From an uncultured Gemmiger sp. (GTDB lineage: Bacteria; Bacillota; Clostridia; Oscillospirales; Ruminococcaceae), in contig CALXHO010000008.1 of NCBI GenBank assembly GCA_944388125.1, positions 1 through 63,416 of the forward strand: a stretch of 63,416 nt of DNA, given 5' to 3'. Position 1 is the stretch's first letter, and each line of letters opens with the position of its first letter. Under the pieces are notes generated by a model. The model did no database searches, had not been told where the DNA came from, and saw only the letters and a program-made list of their open reading frames with translations. This document shows positions 37,769 to 48,803 of this stretch, piece by piece. A program made the translations under genes and the position numbers.

Positions 37769-38248
37769 GTGGGCATCATCTTTCTGGACGTGGACGGAGT
37801 GCTGTGCACGCCCCGGAGCTTTGCCCTCAGCCGCCTGCTCCGCCGTCCCCTGGACCGCCAGCTCTTTGACCCGGGGGCGCTGTTCTGGCTGAGGCGGCTG
37901 GTGAAGGAGACCGGGGCCGGGGTGGTGCTGTCCTCCTCCTGGCGGGAGGAGCTGTACCTGGACGAGCCGGTCTGCCGGGCGGCGGTGGAAAACCTCTGCC
38001 GCGCCCTGGAAACAAACGCCACTCCCATCACCGACACCACCCCTCTGCTGCCCGCCGACAAGGGGGAGGAAATCGCCGCCTGGCTGGCCGCCCACCCCTG
38101 CGAAAGCTACGCGGTGCTGGACGACCGGGACTGCTTTGCCGGGGCCCCGGCGGTACGGGCACACTGGGTGGCGGTGGACCCCGCCCGGGGCCTGCGATAC
38201 AGAAACTACCTTGCGGCGCGGCAGCTGCTGCGCCCCATTTCCCGCTGA
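37769..38248 (+). CDS. HAD-like phosphatase domain protein
   Basis: The 159-residue protein opens with the HAD motif I FLDVDGVLC (nucleophile Asp7, acid Asp9), followed by motif II VVLSSSWREE and a C-terminal acidic motif VLDDRDC. The SSSWR wording is typical of the small HAD domains grouped with RNA-repair phosphatases (HAD_SAK-like), but no kinase or ligase domain is attached. Substrate unknown. GTG start with AAGGAGG 8-9 nt upstream. It is followed 18 bp later by the frameshifted SpoU methylase gene and probably shares its transcript. Confidence 0.78.
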   Translation: MGIIFLDVDGVLCTPRSFALSRLLRRPLDRQLFDPGALFWLRRLVKETGAGVVLSSSWREELYLDEPVCRAAVENLCRALETNATPITDTTPLLPADKGEEIAAWLAAHPCESYAVLDDRDCFAGAPAVRAHWVAVDPARGLRYRNYLAARQLLRPISR

Positions 38249-38266
38249 AGGAGGGGCTGTCCGCCC

Positions 38267-39098
38267 ATGTCACAGATCATCCAACTGACCGATTTGTCCG
38301 CCCCCGAGCTGGACGTCTATGCCCGGCTCACCGACACCCAGCTGCGCAGCCGGGCCGAGCCGGAGAAGGGCATCTTCATTGCCGAGAGCCCCAAGGTCAT
38401 CACCACGGCGCTGAATGCGGGGTATACCCCTCTCTCCTTCCTGATGGAGGCCCGCCACATCACGGGGGATGCCGCGCCCCTGCTGGCCCGCTGCCCCGAC
38501 GCTCCCGTCTATACCGGCAGCCGGGACCTGCTGCGCCAGCTCACCGGCTTTGCCCTGACCCGCGGGGTGCTGTGCGCCATGCACCGCCCTGCCCTGCCCG
38601 CCGTGGAGGAGGTCTGCGTCGGGGCCCGGCGCATCGCCGTGCTGGAGGGGGTGGTGGACTCCACCAACATCGGGGCCATCTTCCGGTCGGCGGCGGCTCT
38701 GGGCATCGACGGGGTGCTCCTCACCCCCCACCTGCTGCGACCCTCTCTGCCGCCGGGCCATCCGGGTGAGCATGGGCACCGTCTTTCAGATGCCCTGGAC
38801 CTATATCGGGGACGACCCCGCCCAGTGGCCCCACCCCGGCCTGGACCGGCTGAAGGCTATGGGCTTTGCCACCGCGGCCATGGCCCTCACCGACCAGTCG
38901 GTGAGCCTGCGGGACCCGGCCCTGGCCGCCGAGGAAAAGCTGGCTATCGTCCTGGGCACCGAGGGGGACGGCCTGGCAGACCATACGGTGGCGGAGTGCG
39001 ACTACACCGTGCGCATCCCCATGGCCCACGGGGTGGATTCCCTCAACGTGGCGGCGGCCGGGGCGGTGGCCTTCTGGCAGCTGGCCGCGCCCCAGTGA
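38267..39098 (+). pseudogene. frameshifted SpoU/TrmH-family RNA 2'-O-methyltransferase gene
   Basis: The first frame gives a substrate-binding N-terminal domain and the start of the knotted SpoU domain (RIAVLEGVVDSTNIGAIFRS, LGIDGVLLTP). The second gives its completion (RVSMGTVFQMPWTYIGDD, LGTEGDGLADHTV, RIPMAHGVDSLNVAAAGAVAFW). Between them the ACCCCCCACC tract near 38726-38735 has one C too many: with one C removed the text reads LLTPTCCDPLCRRAIRVSMG, as expected for the family. All catalytic motifs are otherwise intact, so this is either a recent inactivation, a slippage-prone tract or a sequence error. The second part alone cannot make an active enzyme. Confidence 0.85.
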
Positions 39099-39117
39099 AT
39101 ACAGGAGGCGGTTTTCC

Positions 39118-39999
39118 ATGCTCATCCAGGAACAGCTCAAACAGCAGGCGGGCTTCTCCGACGTGGAGCGCAGCATCGCTGACTTCATCCTGGCCCAGGG
39201 GGCGGGGCTCAAGCAGCTCAGCGCCCGGCAGATCGCGGCGGAGGCCTATGTCTCCCCCGCGTCGGTGGTGCGTCTTTGCCAGAAACTGGGCTACGACGGC
39301 TACAATGCCTTCCGGGACGCCTGGCTGGCGGAACAGGAATACCTGTCCAGCCGGTTCCAGGACCTGGACGCCAACCATCCCTTCACCCCCGGCGACCCCA
39401 TCACCGTCATTGCCCGCAAGCTGGGTGCCCTCTACCAGGAGACCATCGACGACACCCTGGCCCTGCTGGACGGCGACGCCCTGGTCAAGGCGGTGAACTA
39501 CTGCCGCCGTGCCCGGAACATCTATGTCTGCGCCGGCGGCGCCCAGATCTCCCTGGCCGACTCCTTTGCCGAAAAGATGGCCAAGATCGGCAAGCCGGTG
39601 GTGCTGTCCCCGCGCAGCGACCTCATGTACTTCCACGCCTGCAACTGTGAGCTGAAGGACTGCTTCATCGTGCTGTCCTACTCGGGGGAGACGCCCCAGA
39701 CCCTGCGGGTGGCCCGCAAGCTGAAACAGCGCCGGGTCAACACCATCGCGGTGACCTCCTACGGCAGCAACACCCTGGCGTCCCTGTTCGACTGCGTCCT
39801 CTGCGTCTCCACCCGGGAACGGCTGGTGAACAATATGGGGACTTTCAGCGCCCACCTCACCGCCCTGTTCGTGCTGGACGTGCTGTATGCCGGGGTGCTC
39901 AGCCAGAACTACGACGCCGTGGCCGCCGACCGGGTGCACAACGTCCGGGAGTTCGAGGTCTACCGCCACAGCGACAACCCCCTGCTGCGGGAGGACTGA
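39118..39999 (+). CDS. RpiR/MurR-family transcriptional regulator
   Basis: The 293-residue protein is a paralogue of the 35717 regulator. It has an HTH at 1-75 (QIAAEAYVSPASVVRLCQKLGYDGYNAFRDA) and a SIS domain at about 120-255 (YVCAGGAQISLADSFAEKMAKIG, FIVLSYSGETPQTLRVARKL). AGGAGG precedes the ATG. It stands upstream of the second PTS-GH1 operon but is separated from it by a terminator and a promoter, so regulator and target are transcribed apart. Confidence 0.93.
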   Translation: MLIQEQLKQQAGFSDVERSIADFILAQGAGLKQLSARQIAAEAYVSPASVVRLCQKLGYDGYNAFRDAWLAEQEYLSSRFQDLDANHPFTPGDPITVIARKLGALYQETIDDTLALLDGDALVKAVNYCRRARNIYVCAGGAQISLADSFAEKMAKIGKPVVLSPRSDLMYFHACNCELKDCFIVLSYSGETPQTLRVARKLKQRRVNTIAVTSYGSNTLASLFDCVLCVSTRERLVNNMGTFSAHLTALFVLDVLYAGVLSQNYDAVAADRVHNVREFEVYRHSDNPLLRED

Positions 40000-40031
40000 C
40001 CCTCCCCCTTCCTTTTTTGAAACGATTCCCC

Positions 40032-40081
40032 ACAGGCGGGCACGCCGCCGCAGCAATGCGGCTGTGCCCGCCTGTTTTTTT
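40032..40081 (+). terminator. terminator of the second rpiR-type gene
   Basis: CAGGCGGGCAC and GTGCCCGCCTG form an 11-bp stem with an inner CCGC hairpin, followed by seven T. Confidence 0.85.
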
Positions 40082-40214
40082 GCCCTTTGGCAGATTGCAC
40101 CAACCCGTCCGGCAAAATTCTGACAGCCTGCCATGGGTTTTGGCCGGGTGTTTCACAAAGCCCGGCCCAGACACCAAAAATGTTGCAACACTGTTGAAAC
40201 AAAACGGCGAACCA

Positions 40215-40243
40215 TTGTCTTTTGCCCTTCCCCGCGCTAGACT
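40215..40243 (+). promoter_or_regulatory. promoter of the second PTS-GH1 operon
   Basis: TTGTCT (40215-40220), 17 nt, TAGACT (40238-40243). Just upstream (about 40178-40200) TTGCAACACTGTTGAAAC contains imperfect TTGCAAC/GTTGAAA half-sites that could bind RpiR. The rest of the gap up to the start codon holds no gene. Confidence 0.55.
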
Positions 40244-40350
40244 GAGATCACAGAAAACAAATCGATTTGCAGCGAAAAAAGTCCCCGCGACGGCGGGGCG
40301 CAAGGGAAACTGGATGTTCCAAATATTGTGAAACGGAAAAGGAGAAAGTC

Positions 40351-43168
<2,818 letters not shown>

Positions 43169-43191
43169 ATCGGAAAGGAGAACCCGCAACC

Positions 43192-43842
43192 ATGTTTGTC
43201 TATCTTCCCAGCTGCAATTTTACCGCCACCTGCCCCCAGGCCAGCAAGTGGATGAAGGACTATCTGGCCCAGAAGCCGGATGTGAAGGTGGCCGGCTGCT
43301 GCCGTCCCACCCAGAAGACCCTCACCGCCGACGATACGGTGCTGTCCATCTGCCTGACCTGCTCGGCCATCACCCATGAGGTCTCCCCCCAGGCCGGGGA
43401 GGAGAGCCTGTGGGAGTACCTGCTCACCGACGAGAGCTTCCCCTGGCCGGACTACCACGGGGAGGAGATGGTCATTCAGGACTGCTGGCGCGCCCGCAAC
43501 AAGCCCGCCATGCAGCACGCCGTGCGGGAGTGCATGAAGCGGATGAACATCGTCCCCATCGAACTTGAGGAAAACTTTGAAAAGACCCGCTTTGACGGCG
43601 TCTGGCTGTACAATCCGGTGGCCCAGAAAAACCTGGACATCGCCCCCAAATATTTCAACCACATCCGGGACAACGATGTGGAGCTGATCCCTCCCGAGGA
43701 GCAGAAAGCCCGCATGGTGGAGTGGGCCAAACAGTACGGCGACCGCCGTGTGGTGACCTACTGCACCGCCTGCCTGAAAGGCACCCTGCTGGGCGGCGCC
43801 AAGGGCGTCCACCTCATGCAGCTCATGACCCGGACCCTGTAA
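43192..43842 (+). CDS. Cys-rich protein with CCG-domain-like motifs, unknown function
   Basis: The 216-residue protein has paired cysteine motifs reminiscent of CCG domains in heterodisulfide-reductase-like proteins: CNFTATCP near the N-terminus, GCCRP, CLTC, and YCTACLKGTLLGGAKGVHL near the C-terminus. These could bind an Fe-S cluster or form disulfides. No membrane helix or signal peptide. It follows the second GH1 gene by 23 bp in the same operon, an odd partner for sugar catabolism. AAAGGAG precedes the ATG. Function is not assigned. Confidence 0.7.
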   Translation: MFVYLPSCNFTATCPQASKWMKDYLAQKPDVKVAGCCRPTQKTLTADDTVLSICLTCSAITHEVSPQAGEESLWEYLLTDESFPWPDYHGEEMVIQDCWRARNKPAMQHAVRECMKRMNIVPIELEENFEKTRFDGVWLYNPVAQKNLDIAPKYFNHIRDNDVELIPPEEQKARMVEWAKQYGDRRVVTYCTACLKGTLLGGAKGVHLMQLMTRTL

Positions 43843-43855
43843 GATTGACCAGAAA

Positions 43856-43898
43856 AAATCCCCGCCCCCGGCAGAACAAACCGGTGAGGCGGGGATTT
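43856..43898. terminator. bidirectional terminator
   Basis: AAATCCCCGCC and GGCGGGGATTT pair; A and T runs on both sides serve the second PTS operon and the convergent MATE gene. Confidence 0.8.
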
Positions 43899-43925
43899 CT
43901 GTGTGTATGGGCAGGCGGCGAAACC

Positions 43926-45326
43926 TCAGGCAGCGGCCTTGTCCCGCTCCAGGGCGGAGAGTTCCGGCATGACGGTCAGGCGCATGGTAATGTAGCAGGC
44001 CAGTCCGCCGATGACGTTGGAGATGGGCTCGGCCAGAAAGACTCCGTTGACCCCCAGCCCGGCCACGTGGGGCAGAATCAGGGTCAGGGGCACCACGATG
44101 ACGGCCTTGCGCAGCAGGGAAAAGAAGATGGCCATTTTTGCCTTGCCCAGGGACTTGAAGACGCTCTGTCCCGTGAACTGGAAGGCCATCATGACAAAGC
44201 CGAAGAAGTAGATGTGCAGGGAGGGTACGGCGGCCTCCAGCAGGGCGGGGTCCTGGTTGAAGATGCGGATGAACAGGGTGGGAAAGGCGGAAATCAGCCC
44301 CCAGATGAGGAGGGTATAGCCGAAGCCCAGCTGGGTCATGAAGCGGATGGCCTGCCGCACCCGGGTGATGCTGCGGGCGCCGTAGTTGTAGCTGATGATG
44401 GGGGAGGTGCCGTCGGTGAGGGCCATAACGGGGGTCTGGGCGATCTGGCGCACCGAGTTGATGACGGTCATGACGCTGACATAGATGTCCCCGCCGAAGG
44501 TCTGCAAAGTGGAGTTGCAGGCCACCTGGACCAGGCTGTCGGTGAAAGACATGACAAAGCTGGAGGTGCCCAGGGCCACAATGCGGCCGATGCAGGCAAA
44601 ATCGGGGCGGAAGCCCTTCCATTCCAGGGTCAGCTCCGCCTGGGGCCCGGTGAGAAAGCGCACCACCCACACGGCGGACAGAAACTGGGAAAATACGGTG
44701 GCGATGGCGGCGCCCCGCACCCCCATGCCCAGCAGGAAGATGAGGACCGGGTCCAGCAGGATGTTGACGGCGGCGCCCAGCAGTACGGTGAGCATGCCGA
44801 TCTTGGCAAAGCCCTGGCTGTTGATGTAGGGGTTGAGGCCCAGGGAAGTCATGACAAAGACGGTACCCAGCAGATAGATGATGAGGTAGGCGGCGGCGTA
44901 GGGGTAGGTGTCGTCGCTGGCGCCCAGCAGGTAGAGGATGGGGCGGTGAAAGGCGATGCCCGCCACCGTCAGCACAGCGCCGCAGGCCAGCAGCATGAAC
45001 CAGGCGTTGGCCATGATGCGGCGGGCCTTGGGCAGGTCCTTCTCCCCACGGGCGATGGAGCACAGGGGCGCGCCGCCCACCCCGAACAGGTTGGCAAAGG
45101 CGGTGACCAGCGTCACCACCGGAAAGCAGACCCCCAACCCGGCCAGGGCCAGGGCGCCCTCCCCGGGCAGCTTGCCGATGTAGATGCGGTCGACGATGTT
45201 GTACAGAAGGTTGAGCACCTGGGCCACCAGCATGGGGGCGGCCACGGCAAGGACGTTCTGCCGGACGCTGCCGGTGGAAAAATCCACCTGGCTGGAAGAG
45301 GTTCCCGGGGTGTGCTTTGACAACAT
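43926..45326 (-). CDS. MATE-family multidrug/Na+ efflux transporter
   Basis: The 466-residue protein has the two six-helix halves of MATE pumps, with VLNLLYNIVDRIYIG in helix 1-2 and the repeat-type segment TSPIISYNYGARSITRVRQAI in the second half. Length is normal, so this copy serves as a yardstick for the shortened MATE at 52986. AAGGAG lies before the ATG at 45326. The region upstream carries nested inverted repeats. Confidence 0.92.
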   Translation of the reverse strand: MLSKHTPGTSSSQVDFSTGSVRQNVLAVAAPMLVAQVLNLLYNIVDRIYIGKLPGEGALALAGLGVCFPVVTLVTAFANLFGVGGAPLCSIARGEKDLPKARRIMANAWFMLLACGAVLTVAGIAFHRPILYLLGASDDTYPYAAAYLIIYLLGTVFVMTSLGLNPYINSQGFAKIGMLTVLLGAAVNILLDPVLIFLLGMGVRGAAIATVFSQFLSAVWVVRFLTGPQAELTLEWKGFRPDFACIGRIVALGTSSFVMSFTDSLVQVACNSTLQTFGGDIYVSVMTVINSVRQIAQTPVMALTDGTSPIISYNYGARSITRVRQAIRFMTQLGFGYTLLIWGLISAFPTLFIRIFNQDPALLEAAVPSLHIYFFGFVMMAFQFTGQSVFKSLGKAKMAIFFSLLRKAVIVVPLTLILPHVAGLGVNGVFLAEPISNVIGGLACYITMRLTVMPELSALERDKAAA

Positions 45327-45345
45327 GGACTGGGCATCTCCTTAC

Positions 45346-45419
45346 GCTATGATTATTTTTTGAAAGTAAAATCCCGAAAGTGTATTTTTTATCATAGCAT
45401 AATCGGGAAAAAGAGTTAA
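45346..45419 (-). promoter_or_regulatory. promoter of the first MATE gene with nested inverted repeats
   Basis: On the minus strand, TTAACT (45414-45419), 17 nt, TATGAT (45391-45396). Two interleaved dyads surround it: GCTATGAT (45346-45353) with ATCATAGC (45391-45398), and TCCCGA (45372-45377) with TCGGGA (45403-45408). This suggests operator control. Confidence 0.55.
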
Positions 45420-45449
45420 GTATTTTTTTGCTCCCGCAAGGAAAAGACA

Positions 45450-45487
45450 AAAATGCCCGCAGGCCGCTGCTTTTTGCGGCCTGCGGG
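45450..45487 (-). terminator. terminator of the yitT gene
   Basis: CCCGCAGGCCGC and GCGGCCTGCGGG form a 12-bp stem; on the minus strand CATTTTTGTC follows. Confidence 0.8.
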
Positions 45488-45509
45488 AAAAAACAAGGAA
45501 AAAGGAAGC

Positions 45510-46379
45510 TTACAGAAAGGCGGTCTGCTGTTCGGGGTCGATGAAGCCCTCGCCGTAGACCTCGCTGGTGTCCGAGATCATGACCATGCAGCTGGGGTCG
45601 ATGCGGTAGGCGGCGGTGCGGATGGTGTAGACCTGGGGCCGGGCGCAGACGCACAGCAGCATCTGGCGCTCGGTTCCGGTGTAGGTGCCCAGGGCCCGCA
45701 GCATGGTGGAGCCGCGGTCGGCATCCCGGGCGATGCAGTCGGCGATCTCCTGGCCCTTGGTGGTGATGATGGTCAGCATCTTGCTGGAACTGCTGCCGTA
45801 CATGACCTTGTCGATGACCAGGGAGGTAGCCGCCGTGGTGATGAGGCCGTAGAGCACCGCGTCCACCGACCCGAACACCGGCCAGCTCAGCAGGATGATG
45901 AAGAGGTCGATGAGCCCGGTCACCGCCCCCACCGACAGATGGGGCCGCAGCATCTTGATGGACATGGTGAGAAAGTCGGTGCCGCCGCTGGAGGTGCCCC
46001 GCATGTACATCAGCGCCAGGGAGACGCCCAGGGTGATGCCGGAGAACACCGCCGCCAGAAGCGGGTTGCCGCCGTAGCCGGGAATGCGGGTAAAGACCAC
46101 GTCCTGGAAGAAGGTGCACCACAGCATGGTGATGAGGGTCTTGCCGAGAAAGCTCCGGCCCAGGAATTTCAGGCTCAGCAGGATCAGGGGCACGTTGAGC
46201 ACCAGGGTGGTGATGCCGATGGGCAGATTCCACAGATGGTTGCCGATCAGGGCCAGGCCGGACAAACCGCCCGGGGCGAAGTCGGCGTTCTGGGCAAAGT
46301 AGCAGATGGAGACGGCATACAGAAGGCCCGCTGCAATGTTGTACAGCTGGTCGATGAGCAGGGGACGGAACTTTTTCAT
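45510..46379 (-). CDS. YitT-family membrane protein
   Basis: The 289-residue protein has five or six N-terminal helices of the DUF161 type (YFAQNADFAPGGLSGLALIG, LMYMRGTSSGGTDFLTM) and a cytoplasmic C-terminal DUF2179 domain (TIITTKGQEIADCI, YTIRTAAYRIDPSCMVMISDTSEVYGEGF). The family is widespread in Firmicutes, and a transport role is only suspected. AAGGAG lies before the ATG at 46379. A promoter is at 46500-46527 and a terminator follows, so it is a single-gene unit. Confidence 0.92.
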   Translation of the reverse strand: MKKFRPLLIDQLYNIAAGLLYAVSICYFAQNADFAPGGLSGLALIGNHLWNLPIGITTLVLNVPLILLSLKFLGRSFLGKTLITMLWCTFFQDVVFTRIPGYGGNPLLAAVFSGITLGVSLALMYMRGTSSGGTDFLTMSIKMLRPHLSVGAVTGLIDLFIILLSWPVFGSVDAVLYGLITTAATSLVIDKVMYGSSSSKMLTIITTKGQEIADCIARDADRGSTMLRALGTYTGTERQMLLCVCARPQVYTIRTAAYRIDPSCMVMISDTSEVYGEGFIDPEQQTAFL

Positions 46380-46499
46380 AGGCAAAACTCCTTGTTCGGA
46401 TGGGGTTCGCCCGATGCGGGCGGAAAGTACGGCAGGCCGCCCGATTCCCGGCGGCAAAAAGGCGCCCCGCACACCGCGGACGCCCGATCTTCTTTTCCT

Positions 46500-46527
46500 A
46501 TTGTAACACTGTGAATAGGGGTTTGAA
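46500..46527 (-). promoter_or_regulatory. promoter of the yitT gene
   Basis: On the minus strand, TTCAAA (46522-46527), 16 nt, TACAAT (46500-46505). On the plus strand a TATAAT at 46583-46588 may serve the divergent SDR gene; its -35 is poor. Confidence 0.5.
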
Positions 46528-46640
46528 CAGCCCCCCGGCAAAAAATCCTGCCCCGGGCCTGGGCGGGCGGGGCTCTGCCGTGTATAATAAAAGGAGTGAA
46601 AAATGACCCGGCAGCTTCACGAAGCGGAAAGGCGGCAAAG

Positions 46641-47483
46641 ATGAAAAAGATTCTGGTTACAGGGGCGGGCGGCTTTGTGGGGACCCGCATTCTTGCGCAG
46701 CTGGGGGACCGGTATGAGATGGCGGCCTTTCCCCGGGGCATGCTGGCATCGGCAGACCGGGGGCAGGTACTGGCCGCCGTGCGGGCGGCGGCGCCGGAGG
46801 TCATTCTGCACACGGCGGCGGTGTCCGACACGGGGTACAGCGAGGCCCACCCCGACCAGTCCTATCGCGCCAACGTGGAGCTGACCCTCTGGATGGCCGA
46901 GGCCGCCCGGGAGGTGGGGGCAAAACTGGTCTGCTTCAGCTCCGACCAGGTCTATGCGGGCCTGCCGGGCAAGGGGCCTTTTGGGGAGGAGGACGTCCGC
47001 ACCCCGGCCAACGTCTACGGCCGCCACAAGCGGGAGGCGGAACAGCGGGGGCTGGAGATCCTGCCCGACGCCGTCTTTCTCCGGGCTACCTGGATGTATG
47101 ACCTGCCCGGCTACGGCCTGCCCATCCGGCCGAATCTTCCCCTCAACCTGCTGCGGGCGGCGCTGCGGGGGGAGGAGGCGGTCTTTTCCCCCACGGATTA
47201 CCGGGGCGTCACCTATGTGCGCCAGGCGGTGGAAAACCTCATCCCCGCCATGGCCCTGCCCGGCGGATGCTACAACTTCGGCAGTGAGAACCCCCTGGAC
47301 ATGGATGCCACCGCCCGGGCGTTCTGCGCGGCCATGGGCATCGCTCCCCGCCTGACGCCCGGCGACCGGGTGCGCAGCCTGGCTATGGACTGCGGCAAGG
47401 CCCGGCGGGCGGGCATCGTCTTTGACGACACGGCGGCAGGCATCCGCCGCTGCCTGGCCGACTACGGCCTGGATTCCTTCTGA
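46641..47483 (+). CDS. NAD(P)-dependent SDR protein of the RmlD type
   Basis: The 280-residue protein has the nucleotide-binding motif GAGGFVG (8-14), VILHTAAVSDTG, the catalytic-type FSSDQVYAG and YGRHK, as in extended short-chain dehydrogenases related to dTDP-4-dehydrorhamnose reductase. No other rhamnose or sugar-nucleotide genes are nearby, so the substrate is open. The ribosome site is weak (AAAGGCGG). The gene is bordered by a divergent yitT and a strong terminator. Confidence 0.85.
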   Translation: MKKILVTGAGGFVGTRILAQLGDRYEMAAFPRGMLASADRGQVLAAVRAAAPEVILHTAAVSDTGYSEAHPDQSYRANVELTLWMAEAAREVGAKLVCFSSDQVYAGLPGKGPFGEEDVRTPANVYGRHKREAEQRGLEILPDAVFLRATWMYDLPGYGLPIRPNLPLNLLRAALRGEEAVFSPTDYRGVTYVRQAVENLIPAMALPGGCYNFGSENPLDMDATARAFCAAMGIAPRLTPGDRVRSLAMDCGKARRAGIVFDDTAAGIRRCLADYGLDSF

Positions 47484-47493
47484 TACAGAAATA

Positions 47494-47537
47494 CCGGCCC
47501 CGGAGGATGGAAAAATCCTCCGGGGCCGGCGTGTTTT
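47494..47537. terminator. bidirectional terminator between the SDR and araC-type genes
   Basis: CCGGCCCCGGAGGAT and ATCCTCCGGGGCCGG form a perfect 15-bp stem with GTGTTTTT after it. Confidence 0.85.
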
Positions 47538-47548
47538 TGGGGGAATGG

Positions 47549-48361
47549 TCAGCCGCCCGTGCCGTCGGCGGCCAGGCGGGTGTAGGCGTCCAGCTTGTCC
47601 CGCACCAGGGGCAGGGACGGGTCCAGATAGTTCATCTGGGTGATCTGCTTCACCGTCTGTTCGGGGGAGACCTGGAAGCGGATGCGGGTCAGGTACTCGT
47701 AAAAGTTCATCCCCATGGTGTTCTTGAAAAAGGTGGAGATGTAGGTGCGGTTGTACTGGGAGATGCGGGACAGTTCCTCCAGGGTGATCTTGTCGGCGTA
47801 GTTGGCCTCCACATACTCGGTGATGCGGCGGATGGTCTCCCGGTGGAGGGAATCCTCCTTGGACAGGGTGGGGATGACCTTGGGGGAACACCGGGTGCAC
47901 AGGGTGGCCAGCAGCATTTCCAGGGCGCTTCTGGCTGCCAGGGAGGCGTAGGGTCCGCCCTGCCCGGCGGCCTTCATCAGGGCGGCGGCGCAGAAGCGGA
48001 TGCGGTTGAACCGGGGGGCAAAGCGGTCGGCCTCCCCGCAGACGCAGCCGGGGAAGGAGTACAGATGCTCCGGCTTGACAAAATCCCGGAAAGCTCCTGC
48101 GGGAAACCGAAGCACCAGCGCCACCGTGTGCTGGTCCAGGGCAAAGGAGGCATGTCCCACCGCCGGGTCGATGAGGATGAGGTCGTCCTCATGCAGCACA
48201 TGCATGGAACCGCCCCGGCAGTACTCGGCGCTGCCCTTGAGCACGATGTTCAGCTCGTATTCCTGCTCATGCCAGTTGTAGCGGAAATTCATGATCTCAT
48301 GGGCATAGCAGGTGAAGTCCAGCCCGTCCCGCGGCCACTGCATGATGTAACGTCCGTCCAT
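47549..48361 (-). CDS. AraC-family regulator with an abnormal C-terminus
   Basis: The 270-residue protein has a cupin-type sensor part (residues 1-105, with WHEQEYELNIVLKG and LILIDPAVGHASF) and the first AraC HTH (KITLEELSRISQYNRTYIST, 191-210, then FFKNTMGMNFYEYLTRIRF). After residue 229 the expected second HTH and the FKK-TP-YR ending are missing and replaced by about 40 unrelated residues (VSPEQTVKQITQMNYLDPSL and onward). With one HTH it may bind DNA poorly or not at all. It is the first of five genes in a row with such breaks. The divergent catabolic genes at 48804-52903 would be its natural targets. Confidence 0.8.
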   Translation of the reverse strand: MDGRYIMQWPRDGLDFTCYAHEIMNFRYNWHEQEYELNIVLKGSAEYCRGGSMHVLHEDDLILIDPAVGHASFALDQHTVALVLRFPAGAFRDFVKPEHLYSFPGCVCGEADRFAPRFNRIRFCAAALMKAAGQGGPYASLAARSALEMLLATLCTRCSPKVIPTLSKEDSLHRETIRRITEYVEANYADKITLEELSRISQYNRTYISTFFKNTMGMNFYEYLTRIRFQVSPEQTVKQITQMNYLDPSLPLVRDKLDAYTRLAADGTGG

Positions 48362-48674
48362 CCCGCATTCTCCTTTCCGTTATGACAAAAGAATATCACA
48401 TTTCAAACATTTTCCCTATGGTTTTTATTTGAATCCCCGCGAAAAATCCCGCTCCCGGTCCCGCCTGCCGGGCAAAGGCTCCGGAGGGTGCAGCCAGGCC
48501 TTCCGTCCCCCGGCGGGGACGGGGACTTCGTCAAACTGCTCAACAAAAAATGCCGTTCCTCAGCACTTTCCACAGGGAAAATGTTTGACTGAAACCATTT
48601 TTCCGGCACAAAACAAGGCCTTGTGAAATTGCACAAAAAAGACGGCAGATAAAACAAAATTTCGAATATTATCA

Positions 48675-48703
48675 CCGACAGCATCCTTTTTCACTGGTAG
48701 ACT
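48675..48703 (+). promoter_or_regulatory. promoter of the catabolic block
   Basis: CCGACA (48675-48680), 17 nt, TAGACT (48698-48703). The -10 and following bases (TAGACTGAAG) resemble those of the second PTS operon (TAGACTGAGA). The remaining divergent gap 48362-48674 is AT-rich near 48600-48670 and holds no gene. Confidence 0.5.
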
Positions 48704-48803
48704 GAAGACACCAAGACAGGAACCGTCCCGGGAAACGATCTTCTGTTGAAACAGCTACCCCCGGGGTCCCGCACAAGGGGCCCGGCAGAAAGGATGTTTT
48801 AGG

